Notes: generated by a model from the sequence alone, not told the origin. Positions 10,740 to 22,641 are shown, counted from the first letter of the stretch. The stretch: 64,000 nucleotides of DNA from Ahaetulla prasina (GCF_028640845.1 NC_080540.1:264029958-264093957); one strand, 5' to 3'. Made by a program: numbers and translations.

Positions 10740-11450
10740 CCATTCTCCCTCCCTCTTTCTCTCCATCTCTTTCTCCCCCTTTCTCTCTTTCGCTCCTTAA
10801 TCTCTTTCTCCCTCCCTCTTTCTTTCCTTCATCTTTCTCTCCCCCCTTTCTCTCAATCTTTCTCTCCTTAATCTCTCTTTCTCCCTCCTTCTCTTTCTCC
10901 CCCTTTCTCTTCTTCATCTTTCTCCCCCTTCTATCCTTCATCTCTCTTTCTTTCCTTCATCTTTCTCTCCTTAATCTCTCCTTCTCCCTCCCTCTCTTTC
11001 TCTCCCTCTTTCTCCCTCCTTTTCTCGTCTTCATCTTTCTCCCCTTCTATCCTTCATTTCTCTTTCTCTCCTTCATCTTTCTCTCCTTAATCTCTCTTTC
11101 TCCTCCCTCTCTTTTTCCCCCCTTTCTCCTCTTCATCTTTCTCCCCTTCTATCCTTCATCTCTCTTTCTCTCCATCTTTCTCTCCTTAATCTCTCCTTCT
11201 CCCTCCCTCTCTTTCTCTCCATCTTTCTCCTCCCCTTTCTCTTCTTCATCTTTCTCCCCCTTCTATCCTTCATCTCTCTTTCTCTCCATCTTTCTCTCCT
11301 TAATCTCTCCTTCTCCCTCCCTCTCTTTCTCTCCATCTTTCTCCCCCCCTTTCTCTTCTTCATCTTTCTCCCCCTTCTATCCTTCATCTCTCTTTCTCTC
11401 CTTCATCATTTTCTGCCCCCCTCTTTCTCTCCATCACTCTTTCTCCAGAT
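10740..11450. repeat. Polypyrimidine minisatellite with about 102-116-bp higher-order period
   Basis: About 700 bases are almost pure C/T on the plus strand (with sparse A). The marker TTCTATCCTTCAT recurs at 10929, 11045, 11147, 11261 and 11375, giving periods of 116, 102, 114 and 114. The minus-strand KERK/REKE open frames here are composition artefacts. Confidence 0.9.
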
Positions 11451-11547
11451 GGGGTAGGGTAGGCTGGTGCTGCGTGGGTGGGAGGCGGCCGCAGGACAGT
11501 CCTGCTGTGTGGGTGGCAGGCTGAGGTGATTGACACACGCTTTGCTG

Positions 11548-11850
11548 CCCACCCGATCCAAGCTCCTCGCTGGCCACGTGGCCAGCGAGGCGCTTTAATC
11601 GCTGGCTAGAGGCGGCTTGGATGCAGGCAGGCTTTGGTCGGCGGCGCATGGCGCTGGCTCGGGTGGGCAGCGAGGTGAATGGATCGGGTGGGCAGCGGCC
11701 TGCTGCCCACCCAATCCATGCACCTCGCTGCCCACCCGAGCCAAGCGCCATGCAGCCGCTGACTGAAGCCTGCCTGCATCCAAGCGTCTCTCTAGCCAGT
11801 GATTAAAGCGTCTCGCTGGCCACATGGCCAGCGAGGAGCTTGCATCGGCT
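11548..11850. repeat. GC-rich palindrome inside the hAT element
   Basis: Two arms of roughly 140-150 bases meet near 11700 (GGGCAGCGGCCTGCTGCCC). The left arm's CTGGCCACGTGGCCAG and the right arm's CTGGCCACATGGCCAG are matching internal landmarks. It contains many CpGs and would form a very stable hairpin. Confidence 0.85.
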
Positions 11851-12547
11851 GACTAGCAAGAGGTTTGGATGCAGCTGGCCTCGGTCGGTGGCCACGTGGC
11901 GCTTGGATCGGGTAGGCAGTGAGACACTTGGATTGAGGCAGGCTTCGGTTGGCGGCTGCGTGGCCAGCGAGGTGCTTGGATGGGTCACGGCCAACAGCCG
12001 GGTGGGCGCAGGTCAACCATCTTTCCCAGTCCCGCTTCCCCAGGGGCAGCACTCGGCTGTACTTGCCTTCTGCTGCTGGAGTGGTCAGGGCAGTCCGAGG
12101 TGGGCAGTCTGAGATGGGGAACAGAGTGGTAGGCGGCTGAGCCAGACATTTAACAAGCGGTTCGGGTGTGCTCCCAGGAGGGAGGAGAGTGCGAGCCAGC
12201 AATTTTACAAATGGTGCCGCGACACCGGTAAGTAATGGTGGGGAGGGGAGGGGCAAGGGGTGGGGCAAACTGGAAATTTAACAAACGGTTCGGCCGAACT
12301 GCCTAGAACCGGCAGAATCCCACCACTGGTTCACCTCATCCTATTGATTATATCCCATCTGGTATCAGTAACATAGGGAAAAGAGGATGGGGATGGGGCA
12401 GATCTTTCACTCCCAACATGACTATGAGGGGTTTCCCTCCACATATTTGTCCCTTTTATTGGCATTTTCTCACTCCAGAGAAGATAGGAGCAGCAGCAAT
12501 ATAGCTGCAAGTCATGGCAGAGATGCTATCTGGATGGCATGTGGTAG

Positions 12548-13320
12548 AATTAATAGAATAGAATAGAATAGAATAGAATAGAATAGAATAGAATAGAATA
12601 GAATAGAATAGAATAGAATTTTTATTGGCCAGGTGTGATTAGACACACAAGGAATTTGTCTTGGTGCATATGCTCTCAGAGTACATAAAAGAAAAGATAC
12701 CTTCATCAAGGTACAACATTTACAACACAAATGATGGTCAATATATCAATATAAATCATAAAGATTACCAGCAACAAAGTTACAGTCATACAGTCATAAG
12801 TGGAAAGAGATTGGTAATGGGAACGATGAGAAAACTAATAGTAGTGCAGATTTAGTAAATAGTTTGACAGTGTTGAGGGAATTATTTGTTTAGCAGAGTG
12901 ATGGCCTTCGGGAAAAACTGTTCTTGTATCTAGTTGTTCTGATATGCAGTGCTCTATAGCGTCATTTTGAGGGTAGGAGTTGAAACAGTTTATGTCCTGG
13001 ATGTGAGGGATCTGTAAATATTTTCATGGCCCTGTTCTTGATTCGTGCAGTATACAGGTCCTCAATGGAAGGCAGGTTGGTAGCAATTATTTTTTTTGCA
13101 GTTCTAATTATCCTCTGAAGTCTGTGTCTTTCTTGTTGGGTTGCAGAACCAAACCAGACAGTTATAGAGGTGCAGATGACAGACTCAATAATTCCTCTGT
13201 AGAACTGAATCAGCAGCTCCTTGGACAGTTTGAGCTTACTGAGTTGGCGCAGAAAGAACATTCTTTGTTGTCCTTTTTTGATGATGTTTTTGATATTAAC
13301 TGTCCATTTTAGATCTTACG
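12548..13320 (-). mobile_element. CR1/L2-type LINE 3' part with (AATAG)n tail
   Basis: On the minus strand 13261-12962 encodes a reverse transcriptase C-terminal region (FFLRQLSKLKLSKELLIQFY, a WFGSATQQERHRLQRIIRTA block, then KIFTDPSHPGH). The 3' end follows (ACACACAAGGAATTTGTC on the plus strand), with an AATAG pentamer array at 12548-12618. It is 5'-truncated near 13320 and is the same family as 4119-4728 and 21990-22641. Confidence 0.88.
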
Positions 13321-13955
13321 ATATGATAGAACCTAGAAATTTAAAGGTTTTTAAATTAGGTACTAAATGGAGAAAACACATCAGCCTTCCTTATCCTGGA
13401 GGCTTCCCAGAAATGAGGATTCTGCATTCTCAACTCTAGCAATGGCCCAATGCCCATTGAAGGAATGGAACTTTACTTTGTTTCAATTTATATTATAATT
13501 TTGTGAGATTACTTATTTATTCTGCAAATGTATGTGGTGGCCCATCTTAATTAAGGTGCTCTGGAAATTAACAAAGACATAAAATGAAACCAGACATAGA
13601 GAAGTAGTAAAAATGAGCAATAAAAGACAGCAGGTATTATTTATTATTTGAATGACTCTAGAAATTTTTTCTTAGAAATGGCAAATCAGTAGCCATGTTC
13701 TGGAAGGGGAACATTTTGGCAAAGGAAGCATGTCTTTCTTCCCCCAATATTTTTCTCCCCCAGTCTCTGGCTGAGAATAAAGTTATCATTCTGACTATGA
13801 GTCAAGGAAAAAAAACACACATTGGTTTTTATTCAGAAAGAAAGAAGTTAAAAGTATGAATTTCCACAGAATCTTGAGAAAGCTGGTTCTTAAAAATATG
13901 AAGAAATTTAAAGCAATGATCTTTGGCATATCTGTTTAAGAATAACAATAACATT
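13321..13955. other. Unrecognised DNA
   Basis: No repeat family or coding signature was seen. Confidence 0.5.
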
Positions 13956-14270
13956 ATAGATAGTCCTTAATTTGTGACCACAATTGGGACAAGAATTTAT
14001 TTTGCTAAGCAAGATGGTTGTTAAGCAAATTACATAGTTGTTAAGGAGAATTGGCTTTCTCTATTGACTGTTTGTTGGAGGTTGGCTGGGAAGGTCGCAA
14101 ATGGTGATCACAGGATGCTACAACCATCTCATGATCCCGTAAATACATGTTGGTTGCCAGACACCCAAATGTTGATCATATGACCATGGAGATGCTGCAA
14201 TGGTTGTAAATGAATCGGCTGGTCATAAGTTACTTATTTCAGGGCTGTTGAAGTTTGTTAACTTCAAACA
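13956..14270 (+). mobile_element. Degenerate squamate MITE-like repeat ('AGTCCT...GTGACCACAATTGGGAC')
   Basis: The segment AGTCCTTAATTTGTGACCAC...GCTAAGCAAGATGGTTGTTAAGC...GGTCATAAGTTACTTATTTCAG resembles fragments at 34725-35470, 42249-42352 with 43187-43256, and 10640-10710 inside the hAT element. The repeated motif of 'gctaagca...gttgttaag' and 'atgaccatggagatgctgcaa' marks the family. Ends and target duplication are unclear. Confidence 0.6.
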
Positions 14271-15115
14271 GTGACCCAGTGTGTTTTGCATTCAAAACTT
14301 CTGGCAACCTGGATCAAACAACATGTTCATGCGTTTTGCTAAGAATGACTTTCACTGCAGATAAAAATAGGTATGTGTGTAGTAAAGTTGGGGAAAGCAC
14401 TTATGCATGAGAACTTGTAGAGGCTTTTACAAGATAGTCCACCACAACTTTTCTTTCTGCAGAAGTGTTTATCAGCCCAGTCAAATAAGAAGGAAATACT
14501 AAATAGCTAGGTTATTTTAGTGTATTTGTCTGTTCCGCTTGCACAAGATGTCTACCAAGGGGAAGAGAAAGCTTTTACAGAAAATGACTGCCATTTATGT
14601 AATTTAGTGCATTCCCAAACAAAAAATACATTTTGTTTTTCTGAAATGCCTTTTACAATTCTCTGAGAATAAAAACCATTCATTAGAAACTTTTAGCCTG
14701 AAACTAAAGCTGATGAATTCACTCTGGTTTTGAAATTACTGAAGAAATACTAACATGGGGTTGAGTTCATGAATTAGAAACTGAGAATAGCCTTTTAAAG
14801 CTATAGTGTTGCAGTGGTTGTGTGACTGTAGACCAAGGCTCTTCATCTGAAGTCTGAAGCCTTAATTGAGGCCTCCAGAGCAGGGCACCTGAGAATTGGC
14901 TCATGACCACACGAGTGAAGCCTCATACGTTTTCTTTTTTAAAAACATGCAATATCCATAAAAATGGATGAGGTTCCACTGACACAGTTCTGACTGCTAT
15001 TTTGACTTTGATCTCTCCTGTGTGTAACTCTTCTCCACAGAGTTGCTAAAAAGTTTTAACAAATTGCATGTATAATGTTACAGAAGGGGAAAAATAAAGC
15101 ACTATTGGGGGAGCA
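14271..15115. other. Unrecognised DNA
   Basis: No repeat family or coding signature was seen. Confidence 0.5.
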
Positions 15116-15328
15116 ATCATATTAGTTGTAATTTGTAATCTGCGTTGTTTCTCTGTGTCATATAATATATGTGGGTATACGCATAATTTTGTATTTATTT
15201 ATTTTTTCATGTTTATGTAGTGTATATTGGAAGTGGGGACCCTTTGAGAGCTGTATGCAATGAAATTTCATTTTAATGTATGCCGATTAGTGTACATTTA
15301 AAGTGACAATAAAGTTATTCTAAGTTCT
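15116..15328 (+). mobile_element. Possible LINE 3' untranslated end
   Basis: The sequence AATGAAATTTCATTTTAATGTATGCC...GTGACAATAAAGTTATTCTA resembles the 3' end of non-LTR elements whose tail is GACAATAAAG followed by ATTCT units. Here only one unit is present. No coding part precedes it. Confidence 0.35.
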
Positions 15329-15469
15329 ACGTTTACTTTATTTTACTTTATTTAAATTAAACCAGTTTTAATATTCAATAATATCTAGTAGGAAAGGCAT
15401 TTTTCAAATCCCATCTTTTAGCATTTTCTGTCATCAGGGACTAAGAGTCCATGTCTTTTTGCAGACCCC

Positions 15470-15492
15470 CCCCCTCTTTTTTTTTTTTTTGA
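15470..15492. repeat. C-run followed by T-run
   Basis: A homopolymer tract of C then T. Confidence 0.85.
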
Positions 15493-15749
15493 AATAATGT
15501 TCCACCCTAAGTCAGATCAGTACTAAATCTGTTGGCACTCAGAAAAGCACCATGACTTTAGCTGTTCCAGAAAGTAACTGATGATATTGTATATCTCCTC
15601 CCACCTCCTCTGTCCTCTGTCCATCTCCATCAGAAATTATATTGAATTTTCCTCATGAAAAATAACAAACCTTTTCCTTGCTGGATGTAGTCAGCCTGCC
15701 TCAGCCACAGGGAGACTTCATTGTGAAGTACTTAACCACACAGTAAGAA

Positions 15750-16640
15750 GATATCTCAGAGCCAGGCTAAAGAGCCTGCAATGAGAACCTTGAGAAATCA
15801 TGGAGAATCACTGAAGAACTGGATGACTGGAAGACAGCAACTATTCCTATTTTACAAAATGTATAAAAGGAAATACTATGGAACTACAGACCAGGCAGTA
15901 TGAGACCGATACCTGGGAAGATTCTAGAGTAAATCATAAAGAGATCATTCTGTTAGCACCTTGAAAACTATGCAGTAATTGCCAGAAATCAATATGAGTT
16001 GACTTGACAAGAACAAATCTTGCTAGATTACAGTATTTCCCCCCTCCCGGCATCCGAATTAAATTCTTAAAAGATTGGGAGAATGCTTAAGACACAACAT
16101 ACTGTATCTGGTCAGCAAAGTAATTGACAAAATACAATGTACTGATTAGCAAACTAATTATGGGCTGAACGGCATTACAATTAAATGGATACCTAGTTGG
16201 TGCAAAAATCATTCCCAAAAGTGTTTTTCAATGATGCTTTATCAAAGCGGAAAGAGGTATTGAGTGGAATACCGCAAGATCAATGTCAGTATTGATATTG
16301 ATGACTTAGATGATGAGACAGAGGAAATGTTTTCAGTTTTGCAGCTGAAACAAATTTGGATGTGATAGTAATACTGTACCTTAGACAAAAGAAATTAAAT
16401 TAAAAATAATTTTAATAGGCCAGTGAAATAGTCTTAGAATTGGATAAAATTTAACAAGCAGAATTAATTGCATAAAAAACAATCAAATGTATATACAGGG
16501 AGTGGGGGTATTTGCTTAGAATAATACCCAATTATAAACTGATTATAAACCATGAGTGTGAGGTAGCTGCAAAAAGGCTCAATCACATCAACAGAAGTAT
16601 AGTTTCCAAATAATGGAAATAATGTTTTTCAATATATTCT
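15750..16640 (+). pseudogene. Ancient CR1 reverse transcriptase remnant
   Basis: The plus strand still shows the order of CR1 RT blocks: a 'wrITEELDDWKTATIPIL' stretch near 15805-15860, an 'NQYELT.QEQILLDY' region near 15990-16030, a 'GIPQDQC' block near 16268-16290, and a region near 16320-16360 where the catalytic motif is degraded ('FAAETNLDV'). Many stops and indels make it one of the oldest copies here. Confidence 0.5.
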
Positions 16641-16684
16641 TGATCCAAGTGATCAAGTCAAATTTTGGCTATCAATTTTGGATT

Positions 16685-17182
16685 TATCTATTTTATTTAT
16701 TATGAAATTTAGAGGCCACGTTATTCCAGGGTATCCCTTGGCAGCTTACATTTAAAAGAGAAAACAGTAAAAAGGAACCAATAGACAGGAAATCCCATGT
16801 GGCCAGGCATGAGATTAAAACAGTACATGATCTGACTTGCATTGGCAACTACATTTTGAACAATTGAAATACAAATGCAATGCATCCTTATATAGAATAC
16901 AGAATGAGATTTTAATGATATATGATTGGAACGACAAGTCATTAGCCCAGATAAGGGCTTAGCTAGCACACTAGCCAAAATTGGTGAAGTAACGCACTCC
17001 ACAGATAATTTGGTTAGTCTCCCAGTCTCCATGAATAAGGTGAATTTTGATTCACCTAAATAATTTAATATCATAAACCCAGTTTGAGTCACAGTTTCGC
17101 CTCCTGCCTGTAAATAGTCATTGAAAGAGAATAAGATTCCAGAAAAGTTATTCTGAATAGTGTCTATAGCTGAGAATTTCAC
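16685..17182 (-). mobile_element. Old LINE 3' end, minus strand
   Basis: The left edge TTATTTATTATGAAATTTAGAGGCC...AGGGTATCCCTTGGCAGCTTAC resembles the 'rectangular' 3' end of CR1/L2-type elements. The 153-codon minus open frame (17182-16721) has no clear enzyme motif, and it may be chance or non-coding LINE sequence. Confidence 0.35.
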
Positions 17183-17186
17183 ACAG

Positions 17187-17443
17187 TTATCCCATACTTG
17201 GTCTCTGTATGCCTGGTAATGTACCCCCAGAGTGAATATTCCCAGCCATTTCTAAAAGCACCCAATTTTGACACTGTAGACCTTTCCCATGAACTTCTAC
17301 AAGCCTCTGCATTAACTGAAACAAAACATTTTTCGATAGCCTAAAGAAGGCTGAATCGCTCTCCTGCATTTCACACAGTGCTTGCAGAGCTACAAAGAAG
17401 TCTCTCTGCCCCGTTTCATCTCTGTAAACCAATACTACCATAC
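17187..17443 (-). CDS. Candidate host exon of unknown gene
   Basis: On the minus strand an open stretch begins directly after CCCATTCTTACAG (acceptor AG at 17445-17444) and runs 85 codons to a stop at 17187. The translation (for example DETGQRDFFVALQALCEMQE and VLFQLMQRLVEVHGKGLQCQ) looks like amphipathic helices of an alpha-helical repeat protein and does not look like transposon protein. A downstream donor is weak (candidates CAA|GTATGG at about 17190 or G|GTACAT at about 17222), so it may be an exon, a decayed exon or chance. I do not recognise the protein. Confidence 0.3.
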
Positions 17444-17445
17444 CT

Positions 17446-19955
17446 GTAAGAATGGGCAGCTGTGAATAGCCAGTTTTTCCATAATAGCTTGTTAAATCTT
17501 TTCTTTAAAAAAAAAAAAAAATCATAGCCAACCTACCGAACATGGAAACTTTTGATTAGGAATATGGGTGAATAAACATCACTAGGATCTTAACTCATTT
17601 TATACCAAAAATGAAAGATAGTATATAAAGATTGTGCATGTTTTCTTGAATAAAGATTGGAGATTTAATCTAATGTTAAATCTATACCTCTGAACAGAAA
17701 TAAAATATTTTACAATATTAACAGCTGTCATATTCTGAAAGTGCTTTTAAAAAAAATAATGCTAGAAGTTTTCAAAGTGGTTGAATTTGAATTAATCTCT
17801 GTTTCATTGTAAGCCCCCTTTTAATTGTAATTATCCCAAAGATGTCAGTGAAATATTATTTCCTGAAACTCTAGCCTAGAACCATAAACTACAATTGTGT
17901 CACTGACTTCAGCTGAATATTGAAATAAGATCAAACAGAAGTTATTGGCATTTTCTAGAGAATATATTAGCATTTGGATGTACGTTCCATTTGTTTTGGT
18001 ACAACTGAATTGAAATAGTTCAGTTTCTTGGCTTTAAAGTAGATCATTGTAAAATGTTTTGATATTTTCTGTTTGATAATATCCAGTTTAGATTATTATC
18101 TATCTGCTCATATGAAAATATACTTAAATACTGTCCTCCAGTGATTCAATACATCTAGTTTTTTTTTTCCTCAGGTGCACCTACCTTACCAAAAGCAAAA
18201 TAATCAGCAGCAACTAATTAATCTGCATATCAATCAATAGTCCATTTGGCATGTTCTCTTGATGTCAGGTATTACAGAAATTATTCTGATTGGCTTTTAT
18301 TTTCTGCATTCTTATGGACTAATTTTCTAACAAGCAGCACCATGGCAGAAAACAGAGTCCTTACGTTACTCTTTTGATCATTGACTGTTTTAAGCCAAAT
18401 CACGTCTCTATGCTGAAGTACAAAGGGCAAACCTTTTATAATGGTCAAGTTGCTCAGTAGTGTTTATATCATATAGACAGGTTCTTTTTGGAAAGGTTAT
18501 AAATTGACATTTCTTATTTAGGACTGCTGATTTCATCTGATTAAACCTTAATGGTGCTTCTTTCAACAGTGATGAGATGGCTTAATTAATATAGTTCTGT
18601 TTCCAGTTGAGAGGTATGAAAGCTCCAGTTGATGGACATTTTAAGGCACTTTACAGAAGCCCTGTTCACTACAATAAGCTCCAAAATGTGAAGAGAGAGG
18701 GGCAGCTATAATAAATCTTTTTTTTTTTAGTAGTAGCTTTTTCAGCATCATTTGATCAGCCTGAGATTCATCTGAGCCCATAGATCTCTCTAGCCAGAAA
18801 AAGTTGATGAAAAGGGAAACATTTGAAATGAATTCTTTCTGGTAAAACTTACAACTCTGTGTAATTTAGTTTATGTTAATTTCAGTACTGGCCTTGAAAT
18901 ATTGGAATGGATAAATTATGGAAAGTTTATTTGTGTAATTTGCTAATTTGAAAGAATTCCAACAAGCAGTCAGAGATGCCACCTGAAGCTGAAGTAGAAA
19001 AATGAATAGGATGCACCCTATCACAATCAATCAGAATGAAATTTAGTCTGAAAGCAGCTTGGTTTAGAGAATTGTGATTGATAGTACCCAAATTAAGCAT
19101 TCTGGCTGCATTTTTAACATTGCATGGTCTTGTAGGGTCATGAGCTACATTACATTAAAGAATAATGCTTGAATTAATTAGCTGAAATAAAAATCAGGTG
19201 CTGTTTGGCTTTGAAACCAAACTAACAACAAACTGACTCTTGTGTATAGACAGAATAGAGGGAGTTTTTGTGAGTTCCAATCAAATATTAAATAAAATCT
19301 TCATTATGGTCTTCAGGTTAGAAAGCACAACATACACACACACACACACATGTAACTAGTGCAAATAACAATGGTAATCAACAAAATTTGGGCTAAATGT
19401 CATGTGTGGGTAGGTAAAATACAACAAATGGTAGCACAATATTGGGCAACTGGGAAAAATATATCAGGGTCCTGGTGAAATAGAAATAGTGACAGATAGA
19501 CATTGGGCTTTCAGAAATTTAGGAATAAATATTATGAATGACATTACACTCCTCCATAAGAGGCTTGCAGTTCAAAATTGCTCTTGGCTCCTACTATATT
19601 CCTGACTACCTAGAAGAAAGTTGGGGATTTTGGATTCTGTGACCTTTTGCAGAAGAATAACAAAAGATTTGGTTGTTCATGATATAGTCAATTGAAGATC
19701 AGATTATTTAAACTAGAATGTACTCTGTATGAGCTGCTTATATGGTCAAATCTGAATTGGTTCAGAATACTGTTACTATGGATTTTAATTGAGCTCCACA
19801 TGTTTCATTATCTAACTGAAACATGTCTTCTTTTGTAACTGAGGTGAGCAGATGTGGAATATCTCATGAGTGAGGATGGCATATAAATTCAATAAATAAA
19901 TAAGAAAGTAATTGTCAGGAAAATGGATTCAAATGCAGAAAGTAAATGTGCATGT
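17446..19955. other. Unrecognised AT-rich DNA
   Basis: No repeat family or exon was recognised. A short (CA)n lies at about 19331-19350. Confidence 0.5.
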
Positions 19956-19957
19956 AA

Positions 19958-20099
19958 ATGTGCTCCAACACTGGAAATTTTTAAGAAAATGTTGGATAAC
20001 CATCTGACTGAGATGGTGTATGGTTTCCTGCCTGGGCAGGGAGTTGGAATAGAAGGCCTCCAAGGTCCCTTCCAACTCTGTTGTTATATTATATTAAGT
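19958..20099 (+). mobile_element. CR1 LINE 3' terminal fragment
   Basis: The plus-strand sequence encodes CAPTLEIFKKMLDNHLTEMV followed by the CR1 3' end (GGAGTTGGAATAGAAGGCCTCC...CCTTCCAACTCTG). It is the same family as 600-935. Confidence 0.85.
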
Positions 20100-21989
20100 C
20101 AGTAAATAATATACTATATTATTAGGTATAGTCAGCTATCAGTCTGATTTCAGTCTCTTTCAAAACACTAAATAGACTACTTTCAGGATATATTAATATC
20201 TTAATATCTATGTTCCCTTTCATATATCTATTTTAATAATATATTAAGCACTTTGAATAATTTATCTAATAAATAGTGTACAAATATACTTGTGTTACCT
20301 ACTAGCAGAAGTTTATCTTGAGTATAGTTATAATAGTTACATGATCTGATGCTAGAATTTTATTTTTAGGTTTGTTTCTAGTAATTTGATTCTTTGATGG
20401 AGTAATATAATTACAGTAAGAAACTGTTATTTTATTTATTATACTTATTTAACATTTATCCAAAATATTCTTATTCTTAAACCTCATGGTTAAAAAAATT
20501 ATATATTAAATGTTATATATCTCTTGTGCTTTTTTATTACAACTTTGCACCTACCCCTATCCCAACTTAACCAAGCCTTCTACATTTAGACATTTTTTGA
20601 TGTTACATTCTTCACACAACACTATTTTGTAAATGCAACAGATAGTTCATGTGATTTTAGCATACTAATTTCTAGACCAAGTCAGTTTATACTAGCAGAA
20701 AAACATCAAATTCTGGTTGTAGTAAAAACTGGAACAATAGCACTGATCAATACTTTCTATACTGAAAAAATGATTTTCATTTAAAGCTTTACCATAAAAT
20801 ATCCATTAATTGATCATACATTAATTAATTTATGATAGCCTGGTAAAAGGAGCATGTCTTTTTAAGTCCCTGAAAAGCAAATATGTGCCTCAAAGTTGGC
20901 TGCTCTTTGTTACTTTTATGTCTGAAATGTTAATTTTGTATACAAATCCCGTTGAATTTAATGGAAGTAAATTTCTGAGGGGATATGTGTAGGTTACTTT
21001 AGTTTCATATATGGCCTTAATCTTAAGGTGGGAACTTATACTTTACTGTATCTGATTGATTTTTAATCTTGGATAAAAGGTTTTTCTAGTAACTTGAATC
21101 TTTCACAACTTTTCCTAATCTAATAGTCTCCAAGAGTTCTAGACTCTGGAGGAATCTGCCCCATTCCTAGCTACATGCTGCTCAAGAGATTATAGAATTT
21201 TTAAATGAAGAGATCTTGAAGTCACCAGGTTGTGGATTTTGTTAATTAGCAATATGTTAGGACTCAGAGCAGGAGAATCTGGGTGAAAAAACAGGTGAAT
21301 ATTTCAGATTCCTCTGTGTGAATGAACCACAGGGTCCTTCTGAAGATGCTGTTCTCTATACCTAATTATCTGTGAATAAGAGCCTTTAAAACCACAAGAA
21401 GCATATTTGGATAGACATGCATAAAGCTCATGCCGTTATATCATAAGCTTGCTTAACCTTGGAAAAATGTAGATCAGCAATTCAAGATCCAGAATTATTT
21501 TAATTTTTTAATAATAGGTTCTGGTTTAATTTTGAACTAAATAAACTATAATGATTTTTCTGTGTTGTAATTTGGGATGGGGGTATATTACAGTTACATG
21601 TGTCGGACACTACTTTTACATGAACATCTAAAGTTCTGTTGATTGTAACTGGAGTAATGAAGAGTTTCTAAAATTCAGGTCTTATATATGTTTAATAGAT
21701 CATGTCCACTCTTCTATCCTTTAACTATGGGTCAATTCCTAGTCTACTAGTTTCAATTGAAGCAATAGGCTTTTTTTAACGTGTCAATAGCTTTCAGTTG
21801 CTGGGAATCAAAGATTTGTCATTCTTAAGTATCTTTGCCTTCTACTTTTATAGTAATCAGCAATGCATTGTAATTTATTTAAATAATATTTTATTTTATT
21901 TAAATATTTAAATATAATTTAAATATTTTAAATTATATTTAATAATTTAAATATTATTTTAAAATTATTATTTAAAAATAATAATTTAA
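20100..21989. other. Unrecognised AT-rich DNA
   Basis: No gene or repeat family was recognised. An A/T-only low-complexity tract occupies about 21878-21990. Confidence 0.5.
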
Positions 21990-22641
21990 ACTTTCTGCGC
22001 CAACTCAGTAAGCTCAAACTGCCCAAGGAGCTGCTGATTCAGTTCTACAGAGGAATTATTGAGTCTGTCATTTGCACTAACTGTCTGATTCGGTTCTGCA
22101 ACCCAACAAGAAAGACACAGACTTCAGAGGATAATTAGAACTGCAGAAAAAATAATTGCTACCAACTGCCTTCCATTGAGGACCTGTATACTGCATGAAT
22201 CAAGAAGAGGGCCGTGAAAATATTTACAGATCCCTCACATCCAGGACATAAACTGTTCCAACTCCTACTCTCAAACCGACGCTATAGAGCACTGCACACC
22301 AGAACAACTAGACACAAGAACAGTTTTTTCCTGAAGGCCATCACTCTGCTAAACAAATAATTCCCTCAATACTGTCAAACTATTTACTAAATCTGCACTA
22401 CTATTAATCTTCTCATCGTTCCCATCACCAATCTCTTTCCACTTATGACTGTATGACTGTAACTTTGTTGCTGGCAATCCTTATGATTGATATATTGACC
22501 ATCATTTGTGTTGTAAATGTTGTACCTTGATGAAGGTATCTTTTCTTTTATGTACTCTGAGAGCATATGCACCAAGACAAATTCCTTGTGTGTCTAATCA
22601 CACTTGGCCAATAAAAAATTCTATTCTATTCTATTCTATTT
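21990..22641 (+). mobile_element. CR1/L2-type LINE 3' part with (ATTCT)n tail
   Basis: The plus strand starts in the reverse transcriptase C-terminus (CTTTCTGCGCCAACTCAGTAAGC; protein FLRQLSKLKLPKELLIQFYR-like) and runs through the family 3' end to a short ATTCT array at 22617-22641. It has several frame changes relative to the copy at 12962-13261. Confidence 0.88.

Larger units (their letters stand above)
9968..12328. mobile_element. Non-autonomous hAT-like DNA transposon, 2361 bp
   Basis: The ends form inverted repeats: CAGTGGTGGGATTC at 9968 and GAATCCCACCACTG ending at 12328, with AACCGGTT/AACCGGC just inside. Perfect 8-bp duplications (GTTCACCT) flank it, the size expected for hAT transposases. 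A 137-bp relative with the same termini lies at 56521-56657. No transposase reading frame is visible. The interior holds a palindromic unit (10354-10556), a pure polypyrimidine block (10740-11450) and a GC-rich palindrome (11548-11850). It presumably moved using a transposase supplied in trans. Confidence 0.9.

Noticed and set aside
10726..11387. Long K/E/R-rich minus-strand open frames
   Set aside because: They are translations of the polypyrimidine minisatellite and have no initiation context or protein-like motif.
11434..12268. Overlapping open frames on both strands in GC-rich DNA
   Set aside because: They lie in the palindromic interior of the hAT element, occur in several frames at once and lack a transposase signature.
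16721..17182. 153-codon minus frame as a host gene
   Set aside because: No recognisable motif, and its left edge looks like a LINE 3' end.
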